Shown piece after piece: positions 51,248-60,956 of a stretch of DNA of 64,000 bases. The notes beneath the pieces were generated by a model. That model saw nothing but the letters and a program-made list of their open reading frames with translations. It was not told the origin of the DNA and did not search any database. Within the stretch, counting starts at the first letter, position 1. The number at the start of each line of letters is the position of its first letter. Location of the stretch: assembly GCA_024276195.1 (NCBI GenBank), contig JAJRXR010000042.1, positions 1 to 64,000 of the forward strand. The letters are read 5' to 3'. Made by a program: the position numbers and the translations under genes. The stretch is from Planctomycetota bacterium. GTDB lineage: Bacteria > Planctomycetota > Phycisphaerae > Phycisphaerales > UBA1924.

Positions 51248-51811
51248 ATGCGAATGGGATCAGTTCGGGCCAGGCTCGGTATCACACTGGCGTGTGCCGC
51301 GGTCATGGGGATTGCTCCGGCGTGCTCCACGACGCCGAGGAAGGGGGACCAGGCGACCGTCTCGTCGAACGCGCGGACGAATACAGCTTGGTTCAAGGAC
51401 AACGTCTCCGGGCTCGACGGTCAGTTGGGCGCCTGCGCCGGGTACATCTCGTTCCCGAGCGTTGGTCAGTATGGGCTGGGCATCACTGGCGGCAAGTTCG
51501 GGCGCGGGGCCGTGTTCAACGGTTCTGGGACGCAGGTTGGATGGTCGTACATCAACACCGCCTCGGCGGGACTGCAGCTTGGCGCGCAGGGGTTCAAGAT
51601 GCTGGTCGTGTTTGAGGACCCGGCGACGATGAGCAGGTTCCAGGAGGACAAGCTCACGGGCAACGTCGGGGCTGTCGCGGTGATCGCGGAGGAAGGCGGC
51701 AGCGCTGCAGCGGCATTCTCGGATGGCGTCGCGGTGTACCAAGGGGGCAACACGGGGCTGATGGCCGGCGCGAGCGTGGGGCTGGATTACATCCGCTACG
51801 AGCCTTACTAA
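51248..51811 (+). CDS. SYLF/Ysc84-family lipid-binding lipoprotein
   Basis: A 187-residue exported protein with a lipoprotein signal (MGIAPACS, Cys near residue 26; ATG 51248 behind GAAGGGAAG). The mature ~155 residues match the SYLF/Ysc84 lipid-binding domain, with FPSVGQYGLGITGGKFGRGA, GFKMLVVFEDPATMSRFQED and a C-terminal GLMAGASVGLDYIRYEP. Bacterial SYLF proteins are small envelope lipoproteins thought to bind acidic lipids. A perfect hairpin terminator follows at 51841. Confidence 0.9.
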   Translation: MRMGSVRARLGITLACAAVMGIAPACSTTPRKGDQATVSSNARTNTAWFKDNVSGLDGQLGACAGYISFPSVGQYGLGITGGKFGRGAVFNGSGTQVGWSYINTASAGLQLGAQGFKMLVVFEDPATMSRFQEDKLTGNVGAVAVIAEEGGSAAAAFSDGVAVYQGGNTGLMAGASVGLDYIRYEPY

Positions 51812-51840
51812 GCAGCGCGACGGGCTGCCACTGTCACTTC

Positions 51841-51876
51841 AAATCGCCGAGCGGTGAGATCACCGCTCGGCGATTT
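51841..51876 (+). terminator. 17-bp perfect-stem intrinsic terminator
   Basis: AAATCGCCGAGCGGTGA (51841-51857) and TCACCGCTCGGCGATTT (51860-51876) pair perfectly around a 2-nt spacer, with A- and T-runs at each end, so it can act on both strands. It ends the SYLF gene. Confidence 0.92.
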
Positions 51877-52128
51877 TGTGCGCACCACCGCCTCGTCGCG
51901 GCCTCGGTTCTGCCGGGCGTTGGTGGGGCCTTGTTTTGTGAGGCGCCCTGGGTGAGGATCGCCGGATGCAAAAGCCGACCCCTTGAGACACATTGGGGAA
52001 CAGAATCGGGGGCGCGGCAGTTTGGCCAACAGACTGACAACGGGCGGCTGCGCGGCCCAGCGGGAAGCCTGCTGCGAAGGGCGCGAGGTAGTCGAGTGTT
52101 TCGTTGCGCAGGCGGGGAGGGTCTTTCG

Positions 52129-52323
52129 ATGGGTCACTCACTGCGAATGCTTGTCGGATGTGCGGCGCCGCTGCTGCTGATCTTTCTTCTGGCTCTCTTT
52201 GGCGTGAGCACAGGGGTGACACTGTTGGTGTTCATCGTCCTGATGTTCGCGTGTCATCTTTTTATGATGAAAGGCCATGGGGGCCACGGGCAGGATGACC
52301 ACACAGAACCCGGAGGTGTCTGA
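52129..52323 (+). CDS. DUF2933-like small membrane protein
   Basis: A 64-residue protein with two closely spaced hydrophobic helices (MLVGCAAPLLLIFLLALFGV, VTLLVFIVLMFACHLFMM) and a His/Gly-rich end (KGHGGHGQDDH). This matches the DUF2933 family of small membrane proteins often found beside copper P-type ATPases. The start at 52129 is set by GGGAGG 7 nt before it. Its stop and the next ATG overlap as TGATG. The His-rich end could bind metal. It belongs to the copper module that continues to 56380. Confidence 0.8.
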   Translation: MGHSLRMLVGCAAPLLLIFLLALFGVSTGVTLLVFIVLMFACHLFMMKGHGGHGQDDHTEPGGV

Positions 52324-52607
52324 TGAATACGATTCGCATTACACGTTTCGGCTTTGCGCTCGGGGGCGCCAGCTCGGTGATGTACGTCGGGTGTGTCGTC
52401 GTGATGCTAGCTGTGCCGCGCGACGCGGCGATCCGATTCTTCAACAGCATCATGCACGGGTGGGATGTCGAGCCGCTCATGCGGTGGGATATGCCCTGGT
52501 GGGAAGCGATCATCGGTGTGATTGAGGTGTTCATCCTCGGGTGGCTCTTTGGGGCGGTTGTCGCGGCATTGTACAATCTGGGCTCGAAACCAAAGGGGGC
52601 GGCTTGA
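52323..52607 (+). CDS. DUF5676-family small membrane protein
   Basis: A 94-residue protein with two membrane helices (residues ~12-31, ASSVMYVGCVVVMLAVP, and ~65-87, IGVIEVFILGWLFGAVVAAL) joined by a loop with HGWDVEPLMRWDMPWWEA. Size, helix spacing and this loop fit DUF5676, a family linked to heavy-metal ATPase genes. It overlaps the DUF2933-like gene by 1 nt, so both are co-translated. It may be a membrane accessory to copper export. The exact role is unknown. Confidence 0.8.
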   Translation: MNTIRITRFGFALGGASSVMYVGCVVVMLAVPRDAAIRFFNSIMHGWDVEPLMRWDMPWWEAIIGVIEVFILGWLFGAVVAALYNLGSKPKGAA

Positions 52608-52762
52608 TACGAGGCCCCCCCCCCTGCCAAGTCACAGTGGCCTCACATGCCCGCAAGCGTGGCGGATCGCCTATTCTGAGGCGCCAACTGCCCCACTCGA
52701 GCATGGTCGAGTTGGATATCTGTGCAGGGGTCTGGAATCTATAGAAGCTGAGGAGATGGCGC

Positions 52763-53233
52763 ATGACACGGACAGGGGCATTGATTTTGAGCGTCGCGAT
52801 CGCATGCGTTAGTGTGGCTGCTGCGGTCGGCGTCGCCCAGGACAAGACGGCGGGCATTGACGGGCTGGGTGTGGCCAAGGCGTACATCGCGGGGATGGAG
52901 GCGGGTGATCTTGAGGCCCTCACCGAGCTGTTCATCGGTGACGACCGCAGCTCGATCCTGGAGAACGCCTCCGATGAAGGGAGCTGGGAGCATTATCGTG
53001 ACCATCACCTGAAGCCGGAGATGGATGCGGTCAAGAACTTCAGGTTCGAGATCGCCAAGGAAACCGAGGAGAGCTTCGGCGGCACGGTTCTTGTTCAGCA
53101 GACGGGGACGTTCACGGTTGAGGTTCAGGACGAGGTGCGCAGCTACCGGGTCGCGGTGAGCTATGTCATCGTCATGGAAAATGAGCAGGCGCGCATCGCG
53201 CACCTGCACTGGTCGTCACGCCCGAAGAAGTAA
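52763..53233 (+). CDS. Exported NTF2-like (DUF4440/SnoaL-type) protein
   Basis: A 156-residue exported protein with signal peptide (residues 1-25, [20 protein letters not shown]). The body has the helix-strand order of an NTF2-like cone fold: helix [20 protein letters not shown], then strands ([36 protein letters not shown]). NTF2-like domains bind small ligands or catalyse varied reactions, and no catalytic residues can be assigned. It lies between DUF5676 and the CopA gene and is probably part of the copper module. Confidence 0.75.
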   Translation: MTRTGALILSVAIACVSVAAAVGVAQDKTAGIDGLGVAKAYIAGMEAGDLEALTELFIGDDRSSILENASDEGSWEHYRDHHLKPEMDAVKNFRFEIAKETEESFGGTVLVQQTGTFTVEVQDEVRSYRVAVSYVIVMENEQARIAHLHWSSRPKK

Positions 53234-53277
53234 GCAGAGTCAATAGTAATCTCCGAGCAGCTCTTGAGGAGCATTCG

Positions 53278-55599
53278 ATGACATCAGGCGAGAAACCGGG
53301 CGGGGGCGTTGAGGCGATTGATCCTGTGTGCGGGATGAGCGTCAAGGCGGGGGCTGAGGCTGAGCGGATCGAGCACGGGGGGACGACGCACGTCTTCTGC
53401 AGTGCGAAGTGCGCGGGCAAGTTCCGCGAGGATCCCGAGCGGTATCTCAACCCACAGACGCCGGCGCCCGAGGCCCCGTCGGATGCGATCTATACATGCC
53501 CGATGCACCCGGAGGTCCGCCAGGTGGGGCCGGGTGCGTGCCCCAAGTGCGGCATGGCGCTCGACCCGGTGGATGCGACGGCGGAAGAGGACGATTCGGA
53601 ACTGCACGACATGACGAGGCGGTTCTGGATCGGCGTGGTTCTGACGACGCCGCTGCTGGTGTCTGTCATGGCGAATATGTTCTTTGACAACTGGCTCGCG
53701 GGGGCCATCGGGCACGCGCTCTCGCAGTGGATCGAGCTTCTGCTGGCGACGCCGGTGGTGCTGTGGTGCGCGTGGCCTTTCTATGTCCGCGGCGTGCAGT
53801 CGGTCAGAACACTCAACCCGAACATGTGGACACTGATCACGATCGGGGTGAGCCTTGCGTTCGGGTACAGCGTGGTCGCCACGCTGGCGCCGGGGTTGTT
53901 CCCAGAGTCGTTCCGTGGAGACGGCGAGCGTGTGGGGGTGTACTTCGAGGCCGCGGCGGTGATCGTGACGCTGGTGCTGCTGGGCCAGGTGATGGAGCTG
54001 CGGGCGCGTCGCCAGACCGGCGGGGCGATCCGGGAGCTGCTCAAGCTGGCGCCGACGACGGCGCGTTTGATCGCCAGCGATGGCTCCGAGAAGGAGGTCG
54101 CGGTTGATGCGCTCAAGCCGGGCGACCGGATCCGTGTCCGCCCGGGCGATAAGATCCCGATCGACGGCGAGGTGAGCGAAGGGCGGAGCACGGTTGACGA
54201 GTCGATGCTGACGGGCGAGCCGATCCCGGTGGAGAAGCAGGCGGGCGACGAGGTGACGGGGGGGACGGTCAACAAGGCGGGATCGTTCGTTATGGAGGTG
54301 AGCCGCATCGGCGCGGACACGACGCTGTCACAGATCGTGCAGATGGTCGCCGACGCGCAGCGGTCGCGTGCGCCGATCCAGAAGCTGGTCGATGTGGTTG
54401 CGGGATGGTTTGTGCCGGTGGTGATCGCGATTGCGATCATCGCGTTCGTGGTCTGGATGTTTGTCGGACCGGAACCGGCGTTCTCGTTCGCGCTGATCGC
54501 GGCGGTGTCTGTTCTGATTATCGCGTGCCCGTGTGCGCTCGGGCTTGCGACACCGATGTCGATCATGGTGGCGGCGGGCAAGGGCGCGAAGATGGGCGTG
54601 CTCATCAAGAACGCTGCGGCGCTCGAGGAGTTTGAGAAGATTGACACCGTTGTCGTAGACAAAACGGGTACGTTGACCGAGGGGCGCCCGGTGCTTGTCC
54701 TGATCCGGGTGGTGGGTGATATCGCGGAGGACCGCGCCTGTGCGCTGCTGGCGGGGGCGGAGCGCGGGAGCGAGCATCCGCTGGCCGAGGCGATTGTCAA
54801 GGGGCTCGACGCGAAGACCCAAGAGCGGTTTGAGGCGAGCGACTTTGAGAGTGTCACCGGCAAGGGGATCAGGGCCAGCGTCGATGGAAGCGAGGTGCTG
54901 ATCGGTTCGGCGCGGCTGATGTCCGACGCTGGCGTGGACCACACGCCCCTGGCGGAGGAGGCGGAAGAGCAGCGCCGATCCGGGGGCACGGCGATGTTTG
55001 CCGCGATCGACGGGAAGCTGAGCACGTTGCTTGCGGTGGCCGATCCGATCAAGGAGACGACGCGCGAAGCGATCGACGCGCTGCATCGTGTGGGGCTGAC
55101 GGTGGTGATGCTCACCGGCGACAACCGGACGACGGCCGAGGCGATCGGGTCTCAGCTCGGGATCGACCGGATCGAGGCGGAGGTTCTGCCCGAGCAGAAG
55201 GCGGAGATTGTGGCGACGCTCCAGTCGGAGGGGCGCAAGGTGGCGATGGCCGGCGATGGTGTGAACGACGCCCCGGCACTGGCCCGGGCGGACATCGGCG
55301 TCGCGATGGGAACCGGCGCTGGCGTGGCGATCGAGAGCGCCGGCATCACGCTTGTCGGGGGCGATCTCAATGGTCTGGTCCGGGCAAGATCGCTCAGCCG
55401 AGCGACAATGCGAAATATCCGGCAGAACCTGTTCTTCGCCTTTATCTACAATGCGGCGGGCGTGCCGATCGCTGCGGGTGTGTTCTACCCTCTGTTTGGC
55501 GTGCTGCTGAACCCGATGATCGCTGCAGCGGCAATGAGCGTGAGCTCTGTGTCGGTGATCTTGAACGCCCTGCGACTTCGCCGCTACGATCGCAAATGA
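53278..55599 (+). CDS. copA: Copper-translocating P1B-type ATPase with YHS and HMBD domains
   Basis: A 773-residue pump that exports Cu+ across the inner membrane using ATP. The N-terminus has a YHS-like domain ([31 protein letters not shown]) and a heavy-metal-binding domain ([20 protein letters not shown]) in place of the usual HMA domain. The core has about eight membrane helices with the C417-P-C419 motif in [13 protein letters not shown]. The phosphorylated Asp461 is in [10 protein letters not shown], followed by the [16 protein letters not shown] hinge. It follows the small DUF2933/DUF5676/NTF2-like genes and precedes a PepSY protein, a typical metal-resistance order. Confidence 0.96.
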   Translation: MTSGEKPGGGVEAIDPVCGMSVKAGAEAERIEHGGTTHVFCSAKCAGKFREDPERYLNPQTPAPEAPSDAIYTCPMHPEVRQVGPGACPKCGMALDPVDATAEEDDSELHDMTRRFWIGVVLTTPLLVSVMANMFFDNWLAGAIGHALSQWIELLLATPVVLWCAWPFYVRGVQSVRTLNPNMWTLITIGVSLAFGYSVVATLAPGLFPESFRGDGERVGVYFEAAAVIVTLVLLGQVMELRARRQTGGAIRELLKLAPTTARLIASDGSEKEVAVDALKPGDRIRVRPGDKIPIDGEVSEGRSTVDESMLTGEPIPVEKQAGDEVTGGTVNKAGSFVMEVSRIGADTTLSQIVQMVADAQRSRAPIQKLVDVVAGWFVPVVIAIAIIAFVVWMFVGPEPAFSFALIAAVSVLIIACPCALGLATPMSIMVAAGKGAKMGVLIKNAAALEEFEKIDTVVVDKTGTLTEGRPVLVLIRVVGDIAEDRACALLAGAERGSEHPLAEAIVKGLDAKTQERFEASDFESVTGKGIRASVDGSEVLIGSARLMSDAGVDHTPLAEEAEEQRRSGGTAMFAAIDGKLSTLLAVADPIKETTREAIDALHRVGLTVVMLTGDNRTTAEAIGSQLGIDRIEAEVLPEQKAEIVATLQSEGRKVAMAGDGVNDAPALARADIGVAMGTGAGVAIESAGITLVGGDLNGLVRARSLSRATMRNIRQNLFFAFIYNAAGVPIAAGVFYPLFGVLLNPMIAAAAMSVSSVSVILNALRLRRYDRK

Positions 55600-55609
55600 G
55601 ATTCACCCG

Positions 55610-56380
55610 ATGAAGCCCCGCAAATCGACGTACCTGCTGCACCGATGGCTCGGGCTGCTGATCAGCATCCAGCTCCTCGCATGGAGTGTTGGCGGGTTTA
55701 TTTTCAGTGTGCTCCCGCTCGACAACGTTCGAGGTGAGCGCGACGTCGGGGCTTCATTGTTCGCACCGATGTCCGAAGCCATGGTCGGCGCTCTTCCCGA
55801 GGCCATTGGGGCGCAGGTCGCGCAGCTCCGGATGGAGCACGCCGACCTCGCGACCATCTCGCTGCAGGATCGGGGGCTCGGGCCTGCGTGGGAAGTGCGC
55901 GACACGGACGGCGAGTTCGTCGCTCGTCTCGACGCGCTGACCGGCGAGCCGCTTGTGATTCTTTCGCCCGATGAAGCCCGGCGCCTGGCGCTGCGCGACT
56001 TTGCGCATGATGTTGAGGCGCTCAGCGTTGAGCTGATCGAATCGGACCCGCCCTCGGAGTATCGCAGCGGCGCCCTTCCGGCGTACGGCGTCAGGCTCGA
56101 CCACCCGAAGCGCCCGCGCCTCTACATCGACGCCAGCACCGGACGGGTCGCGGCCAGACGCAACCGATCCTGGCGGGTGTTCGATTTCTTCTGGATGCTG
56201 CACACGATGGATTACGGCGGGCGGGACAACTTCAACCACCTGCTGCTGACGGTGTTCAGCGTGCTCGCTATTGCGACGTCCGGCTCGGGGCTGGCGCTGT
56301 GGGGATGGCGGGCGCAGTCGCGGATCCGGCGGCGTCAGCCGCGCTCGCCCCGAGCGTCAAGCCCGCAGCAGCAGACTTGA
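55610..56380 (+). CDS. PepSY-domain membrane protein
   Basis: A 256-residue inner-membrane protein. The N-terminal helix (HRWLGLLISIQLLAWSVGGF, residues ~11-33) has the 'H-R-W-x-G' start of PepSY-TM proteins. The middle ~160 residues hold PepSY-like segments (ISLQDRGLGPAWEVRDTDGE, RLYIDASTGRVAARR). The C-terminal helix pair begins WMLHTMDYGGRDNFNHLLL and ends GSGLALWGWR. Related proteins (PiuB-like) are linked to iron or copper uptake and reduction. It starts 10 bp after copA, in the same operon. Confidence 0.88.
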   Translation: MKPRKSTYLLHRWLGLLISIQLLAWSVGGFIFSVLPLDNVRGERDVGASLFAPMSEAMVGALPEAIGAQVAQLRMEHADLATISLQDRGLGPAWEVRDTDGEFVARLDALTGEPLVILSPDEARRLALRDFAHDVEALSVELIESDPPSEYRSGALPAYGVRLDHPKRPRLYIDASTGRVAARRNRSWRVFDFFWMLHTMDYGGRDNFNHLLLTVFSVLAIATSGSGLALWGWRAQSRIRRRQPRSPRASSPQQQT

Positions 56381-56505
56381 GACCGGCACAGTGTGCGGGA
56401 AGATTGGGGCGTTTTTCGTCATGCTCTGGCGCTCGCGTTGCGATCTGCCGCCGGGCACGTCTGGTTATGTTGACGGTGCGAGATGCTTGGCGGGCTGTTG
56501 CTTGG

Positions 56506-57255
56506 TCAGCGGGAGTAGTCGCCGTCGTCCCAGGTGTTGACGTCCTTGAGGACTTTCTTGCGGACGAACGAGGCGTGCCCGTCGAAGAAGAGCGCGTTGG
56601 CGCCGCCGTTATGGCGGGAGAGGCCGACGCGGATGATCCGGTTGGCGCCGCGGATGTGCCTGCGGCGCCATGCATCGTACCAGATCGCGATAGAGATGTC
56701 GGTCGCCCCGGGTGTGTAGGCGCGCTGGGCGTAGTGCCCGTCGGAATCGTTGCTGAAGGCCGTGAGGTAGAGCGTCTTTGATGAGCTGCGGACACGGGTG
56801 AGACGCCCGCGTCGCTTGCGCCCGTGTCTGTTGCCTGGCGCTTCAAAGTTAAAGCCGTTGGCGACGTAGTGGATCTTGTGCGCATCATCGAGCCTGCGGC
56901 TGGGATCCTGGAAGTACTCGGCGCTCTCGAAGCCATCCCGGGGCGAATCGCTCCAGCCAAAGCGATTGTCCATCAGAGGACGCAGCGCAAACGCCCAGGG
57001 AGAGTCTTCGGCCGTTGTCGCCTCGCGCGGCACCCAGTCGTCGAATGAGTTGGCGTACATGTTCAGGCCCACGCCGATCTGTCGCTGATTCGACAGACAC
57101 ACACTCTTGCGCGATGATTCGCGGGCCGACCCGAGGGCCGGAAGCAGAATCCCAATCAACAGAGCAATTATGGCGATCACCACGAGCAACTCGATAAGCG
57201 TGAACGCGGGCAGCAAACGCCCCGGCTTGGTCTGGCTCGTGTCTCTTGCGATCAT
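56506..57255 (-). CDS. Type II secretion/DUF1559-type pseudopilin
   Basis: A 249-residue prepilin-like protein with a class III signal ending at the cleavage region [20 protein letters not shown] (residues ~18-37), preceded by basic residues. This is the type IV pilin/pseudopilin N-terminal helix. The C-terminal part has [15 protein letters not shown], the H-x9-DG motif region typical of planctomycete DUF1559-like pseudopilins. ATG 57255 has GGGGAG upstream. It lies 80 bp after the dockerin beta-propeller gene on the same strand. It may be assembled into a secretion pseudopilus or anchored in the envelope. Confidence 0.9.
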   Translation of the reverse strand: MIARDTSQTKPGRLLPAFTLIELLVVIAIIALLIGILLPALGSARESSRKSVCLSNQRQIGVGLNMYANSFDDWVPREATTAEDSPWAFALRPLMDNRFGWSDSPRDGFESAEYFQDPSRRLDDAHKIHYVANGFNFEAPGNRHGRKRRGRLTRVRSSSKTLYLTAFSNDSDGHYAQRAYTPGATDISIAIWYDAWRRRHIRGANRIIRVGLSRHNGGANALFFDGHASFVRKKVLKDVNTWDDGDYSR

Positions 57256-57335
57256 TGTGTGCTCCCCGGGTGTGAGATTGGGGCGGCCATCTGCAAGACG
57301 GAACTGCGGGATACATTGCAAGATGGGCGAGGCCA

Positions 57336-58934
57336 TCACGGGCATCCCTGGGCGAATGCAGTAAGGAAGGCGATGACGTCGGAGAAGTCCAGGACACCGA
57401 ACGGGGCGGCAAGATCGGCGAGGGGGCCTGCGGCGCCGAACGCGGCCAGGAAGGCGATGATGTCGGAGAAATCGAGAACTCCGAACGGCTCGGCCAGATC
57501 GCCCGGGCAGGGTGGCGCCTTCTGGCGGCGCACGAACACATCTTCCAGGAGATTCAGGTCTCCCGCGTCGAGGTTGGTCGCGATACTGGCGAAGACGACG
57601 TGCGAACCATCGGCGGAGATGCGCGGCGTGTCGCTCAGCGCGTTGGCCTCGGCTTCGCCCGAGCTGACGTTTGCGCGGGTGATCTGAACGCCCCCGGGCT
57701 CGTCGAAGACGCCGTTGGCGTCGGAGTCGCGGTCGTACACGAAGATGTCAGCGATGGCGTTGGTGTCTCCGATGACAAGGTTTACCGCCGCGCTCCTGAA
57801 GACGACAAAGCGCCCGTCGGCGGAGATCTGGCCTTGGTCGCTGTCGGGCATGGCGCCCGCCGTGGCGCCCCCACTCACCGAGCGCGAGATGATGATCGTC
57901 TTGCCGGTGATCCGGTCGTGGACGAACTCGTCCTGGGCGTTGTTGGTGTCGTCCGGGACAAGGTTGGACGCGAAGCTGGCGAACTCGATGTAGCGTCCGT
58001 CGGCGGAGAGCGTCGGGCGTCCGCTGGCGGCGTTGCCAGGGGCGCCCGCAGAGGAGACGCTGATACGAGAGATAACGCTATTGCCCTCGTCGAAGACGCC
58101 GTTGGCGTCGGGGTCTCTGTCGTGAAGAAAGACATCGCGGGTTGGGCCGTCGCCTGGGATGAGGTTGGTGGCGTCGCTGAAGAAGGCGATGAAGCGCCCG
58201 TCACCCGAGATGGCGGGGCGATCGCTGCGGGCGTTTCCGGCGGCGCCGCCCGGGGCGGCGTCAACGAGCGTGGTCAGCCCGGAGACCCGGTCATGAAGGT
58301 AAACATGTCGCAGGGCGTCGGTGACACCCGGGACCAGGTTCGTCGCGCTGCTGCGGAAGACGACGTATCGCCCGTCGTCGGAGACCACCGGGCGGGTGCT
58401 GCCGCCATTGGCGGCGACACCAGCCGAGGAGACGCTGACTCGCTCGAGCACGACGGCGCCCTCGTCGAAGACGCCGTTGGCGTCCGGGTCACGATCGTGA
58501 ATGAAGATGTCACGGCGTCCGGTGCATAGCGGGCACTGGGCCGCGTCAAAGGTCTGGGTGTCGCCCTGGACGAGATTCCAGGCGTCTGAGTAGAACACCA
58601 CGAACCGCCCGTCCGCGGAGATAGATGGGCGATTGGACTTGGCGTTGGGCTCTGCGCCGAGCATGGCGACGCTGATGCGGACGACGGCGCCGGTGTCCGC
58701 GTCGCGCACATAGATGTCGCTGAACCCGTTGGTATCGCCGGGAACCAAGTTGGTCGCGCCGGATACGAACGCGACATATCGCCCGCTTGCGGACACGGAC
58801 GGGCGCGACGACGCCCCGTCCGCATCCAGCCCGCCCGGCGCCAGGCTGACTCGCTCTGTCGTCTGCCCCGCCGCTCCCGCAGCGCTCAGACCCAACAGGA
58901 ACAGGATGTTCAATGTGCTTTGTAGCTTGGTCAT
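57336..58934 (-). CDS. TolB/PD40-type beta-propeller secreted protein with GC-type dockerin
   Basis: A 532-residue exported protein with signal peptide (residues 1-23, [18 protein letters not shown]). The body has seven or more PD40-style blades, each with [24 protein letters not shown] repeats ([60 protein letters not shown]). These are TolB-like propeller repeats, common in surface proteins that bind peptides or glycans. The C-terminus has [16 protein letters not shown] and [16 protein letters not shown] and ends QGCP. ATG 58934 overlaps the stop of the CDP-glycerol transferase-like gene by 4 nt, so the two are translationally coupled. Confidence 0.92.
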   Translation of the reverse strand: MTKLQSTLNILFLLGLSAAGAAGQTTERVSLAPGGLDADGASSRPSVSASGRYVAFVSGATNLVPGDTNGFSDIYVRDADTGAVVRISVAMLGAEPNAKSNRPSISADGRFVVFYSDAWNLVQGDTQTFDAAQCPLCTGRRDIFIHDRDPDANGVFDEGAVVLERVSVSSAGVAANGGSTRPVVSDDGRYVVFRSSATNLVPGVTDALRHVYLHDRVSGLTTLVDAAPGGAAGNARSDRPAISGDGRFIAFFSDATNLIPGDGPTRDVFLHDRDPDANGVFDEGNSVISRISVSSAGAPGNAASGRPTLSADGRYIEFASFASNLVPDDTNNAQDEFVHDRITGKTIIISRSVSGGATAGAMPDSDQGQISADGRFVVFRSAAVNLVIGDTNAIADIFVYDRDSDANGVFDEPGGVQITRANVSSGEAEANALSDTPRISADGSHVVFASIATNLDAGDLNLLEDVFVRRQKAPPCPGDLAEPFGVLDFSDIIAFLAAFGAAGPLADLAAPFGVLDFSDVIAFLTAFAQGCP

Positions 58935-60052
58935 CGTGTCATCTCCTCGCCAACCGCAGCGCCCCCGCGTGCGGCGTTCATCCCCGGGATCAGACCCGCG
59001 AGCCACTCAAACGCAGCGTCGGTTGCGCTCCCGGGGTTGTAAAATAGATCTTTCGCCATCGCGCACCGGATTGTGGACTGTCGCTGAGGGTGGGTGAGCC
59101 CCTGCTCGATCGCTTCGAGCACATCGCCCGGGCTCTCGACCACGCTCCCGCACCGGCGCCCCCAGGTCATCAGATCCACCATCGCCCCCTCCTGCGCCTG
59201 CGCCTTGTTGATCAGCTTGGGCACATCGAGGAAGACCATGGGGCGGTCCAGCAGTGAGTACTCGCTCGATACGCTGGACGCGTCGGTCATGAGCAGGTCG
59301 GCGGCGCAGAGCAGATGCGACACGTCGTCCTCCCGCGAGAGAACCACATGCTCGCCAGTGAGCGGGCTGAGCAGTTCGCTCCAATCAACCCGGTTCCTGG
59401 GGTGGTCATGCGTTTTGATGATGAGGTCAAACTCGCCTGACTTGCCGATCCGCTTGATTACTTTCTCGCCCATCGTTTCGAGCGAGTTGTGCTTCTGGCC
59501 CGTCGGCGCGTAGAGAACAACCGGGCGATCGCCTGTCAGCCCGTGCGCGTCAAGCACCTCCTCGCGCCGAACGCTCCCGTTGCGCAGGGCGTCGGTTTTC
59601 ATGAAGCCGATCGGCAGCGCTCGGGGATCTCCGTCTGGCATGATGTCCGAGTGGGCGAATGCGCGGCGCATGTACGGGCCGGCGATAAAGTAATGATCCG
59701 CGTCGGTATTCTCCGGGCGAACGGCCCGGTTCCGAAACGAGACCCCGTGGAAGATCTGCACCCGGGCGCCGGCGTGGCGGGGTGAAATCATCTTCGTGTT
59801 GGCCGCGAACTGAACGTCAAAGTCCCGCTCACTGATCTGCTCGACCGTGAGCATCTGTGACGGGTTGATGCCAAACCGCGTGTACATCCCGCCGAGGTCA
59901 TACTCAAACCCTTGTTCGGTTTTGGAGCGGAGCCCGCCCGAGACAAACACGTCCACACCGTCGAGCGCGGTGAGGCGGTCGTACAGCGGGCGGAAGCAGA
60001 CGAAGTGGACCGGGGCGTACCCGGTGAACAATACTGAGAAGGGAGAGGACAT
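58931..60052 (-). CDS. CDP-glycerol glycerophosphotransferase-family protein (TagB/TagF-like)
   Basis: A 373-residue enzyme of the TagF/TagB group. It resembles GT-B transferases that extend poly(glycerol-phosphate) or related polymers at the inner membrane using CDP-linked donors. Typical features are the HGVSFRN loop (residues ~117-123), PVVLYAPTGQKHNSLETM in the middle, IIKTHDHP and the C-terminal DLLMTDASSVSSEYSLLDRP and VFLDVPKL, the donor-binding region. ATG 60052 has GGAG upstream. It is the last gene of a three-gene polymer operon (ABC exporter, nucleotidyltransferase, this), and its stop overlaps the dockerin gene. Confidence 0.88.
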   Translation of the reverse strand: MSSPFSVLFTGYAPVHFVCFRPLYDRLTALDGVDVFVSGGLRSKTEQGFEYDLGGMYTRFGINPSQMLTVEQISERDFDVQFAANTKMISPRHAGARVQIFHGVSFRNRAVRPENTDADHYFIAGPYMRRAFAHSDIMPDGDPRALPIGFMKTDALRNGSVRREEVLDAHGLTGDRPVVLYAPTGQKHNSLETMGEKVIKRIGKSGEFDLIIKTHDHPRNRVDWSELLSPLTGEHVVLSREDDVSHLLCAADLLMTDASSVSSEYSLLDRPMVFLDVPKLINKAQAQEGAMVDLMTWGRRCGSVVESPGDVLEAIEQGLTHPQRQSTIRCAMAKDLFYNPGSATDAAFEWLAGLIPGMNAARGGAAVGEEMTR

Positions 60053-60095
60053 GATAATACAAACTCCATGGTACCCGAGGCCCGGGGCGCATCGC

Positions 60096-60956
60096 TCAGG
60101 GCCGTTTCTCACTCGCGATTCGCTGACCGTTGCGGTTCATGCCGGCGTTGAGCGTGCGCCGAACAACCGGGCGCCCTTTGACTGCCTTTCCTCCAAGAGC
60201 TTTCGCCTCGTGACCGTTGGCTCCCGGCTCCGCGAATGAACGTGTGATCGCGGGCCAGACCGTGTCCCGCGCGTGGATCAGGTCTTCGGGAAAGTCGATC
60301 TCGACCCATTCGAGATCCTGGACATCCACGCACCGGATCGGGCGGCGTTTGGCCAGGCGATCGACCGCAGCCGGAGCCCAGATCTTCAACTCGCCGCGTG
60401 CGATGATCTCGTCGGCGGCCGCGAACAGCTCGTCGGCGTCGGTGGCGTCGAAGCGGAGGATCCCGACGTCCTCGCCGTTGACCAGTTCGCCGGGCATGCT
60501 CTTACTGATCGAGCGGAGCATCCCGCTGTCGAGTTGAACCTTCATGTGCTCGTCGTCGTCGCCCGAGCCCGAGTCGTAGGCGAGGGCGGTGTGCCCCGAG
60601 TCGAGCAGACGCTCGAACACCTCCGGGTGGGCAAGGACATCGCAGTTCATGAGGATGAACGACCCGCAGATCGTGTTGCGAGCGAGCCAGAGCGAGTACA
60701 GGCTGTTGGTCTCGGCGTACCTGGTGTTCTCGACGTACTCGACCGAGTCTCCGAGGCAGTTGCGGATCGTCTCGGCGTTGTGCCCGACAACCACGACGAT
60801 CCGCTCGACGCCGACCGCCCGGAGCGACCGCACATGGTGCTCGATCAGCGGGCGTCCGCCCACCTCGACCATGCACTTGGTAGCGAGGTTTGAGAACGTA
60901 CCGAGCCTGCTGCCACTCCCGGCGGCGAGGATAAGGGCTTGACTAACGAACTTCAC
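60096..60956 (-). CDS. Sugar/choline-phosphate nucleotidyltransferase-like protein
   Basis: A 286-residue nucleotidyltransferase. The N-terminal signature LILAAGSGSRLGTFSNLATK (residues ~6-25) is the NTP-binding loop of the GT-A-like nucleotidyltransferases. NCDVLAHPEVFERLLDSG carries the metal-binding Asp. Overall it most resembles LicC-type CTP:phosphocholine or similar cytidylyltransferases. GTG 60956 has GGAGG 6 nt upstream, and the gene overlaps the ABC transporter stop by 14 nt. Together with the TagF-like transferase it suggests synthesis and use of a CDP-alcohol for a surface polymer. The substrate is inferred. Confidence 0.82.
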   Translation of the reverse strand: MKFVSQALILAAGSGSRLGTFSNLATKCMVEVGGRPLIEHHVRSLRAVGVERIVVVVGHNAETIRNCLGDSVEYVENTRYAETNSLYSLWLARNTICGSFILMNCDVLAHPEVFERLLDSGHTALAYDSGSGDDDEHMKVQLDSGMLRSISKSMPGELVNGEDVGILRFDATDADELFAAADEIIARGELKIWAPAAVDRLAKRRPIRCVDVQDLEWVEIDFPEDLIHARDTVWPAITRSFAEPGANGHEAKALGGKAVKGRPVVRRTLNAGMNRNGQRIASEKRP

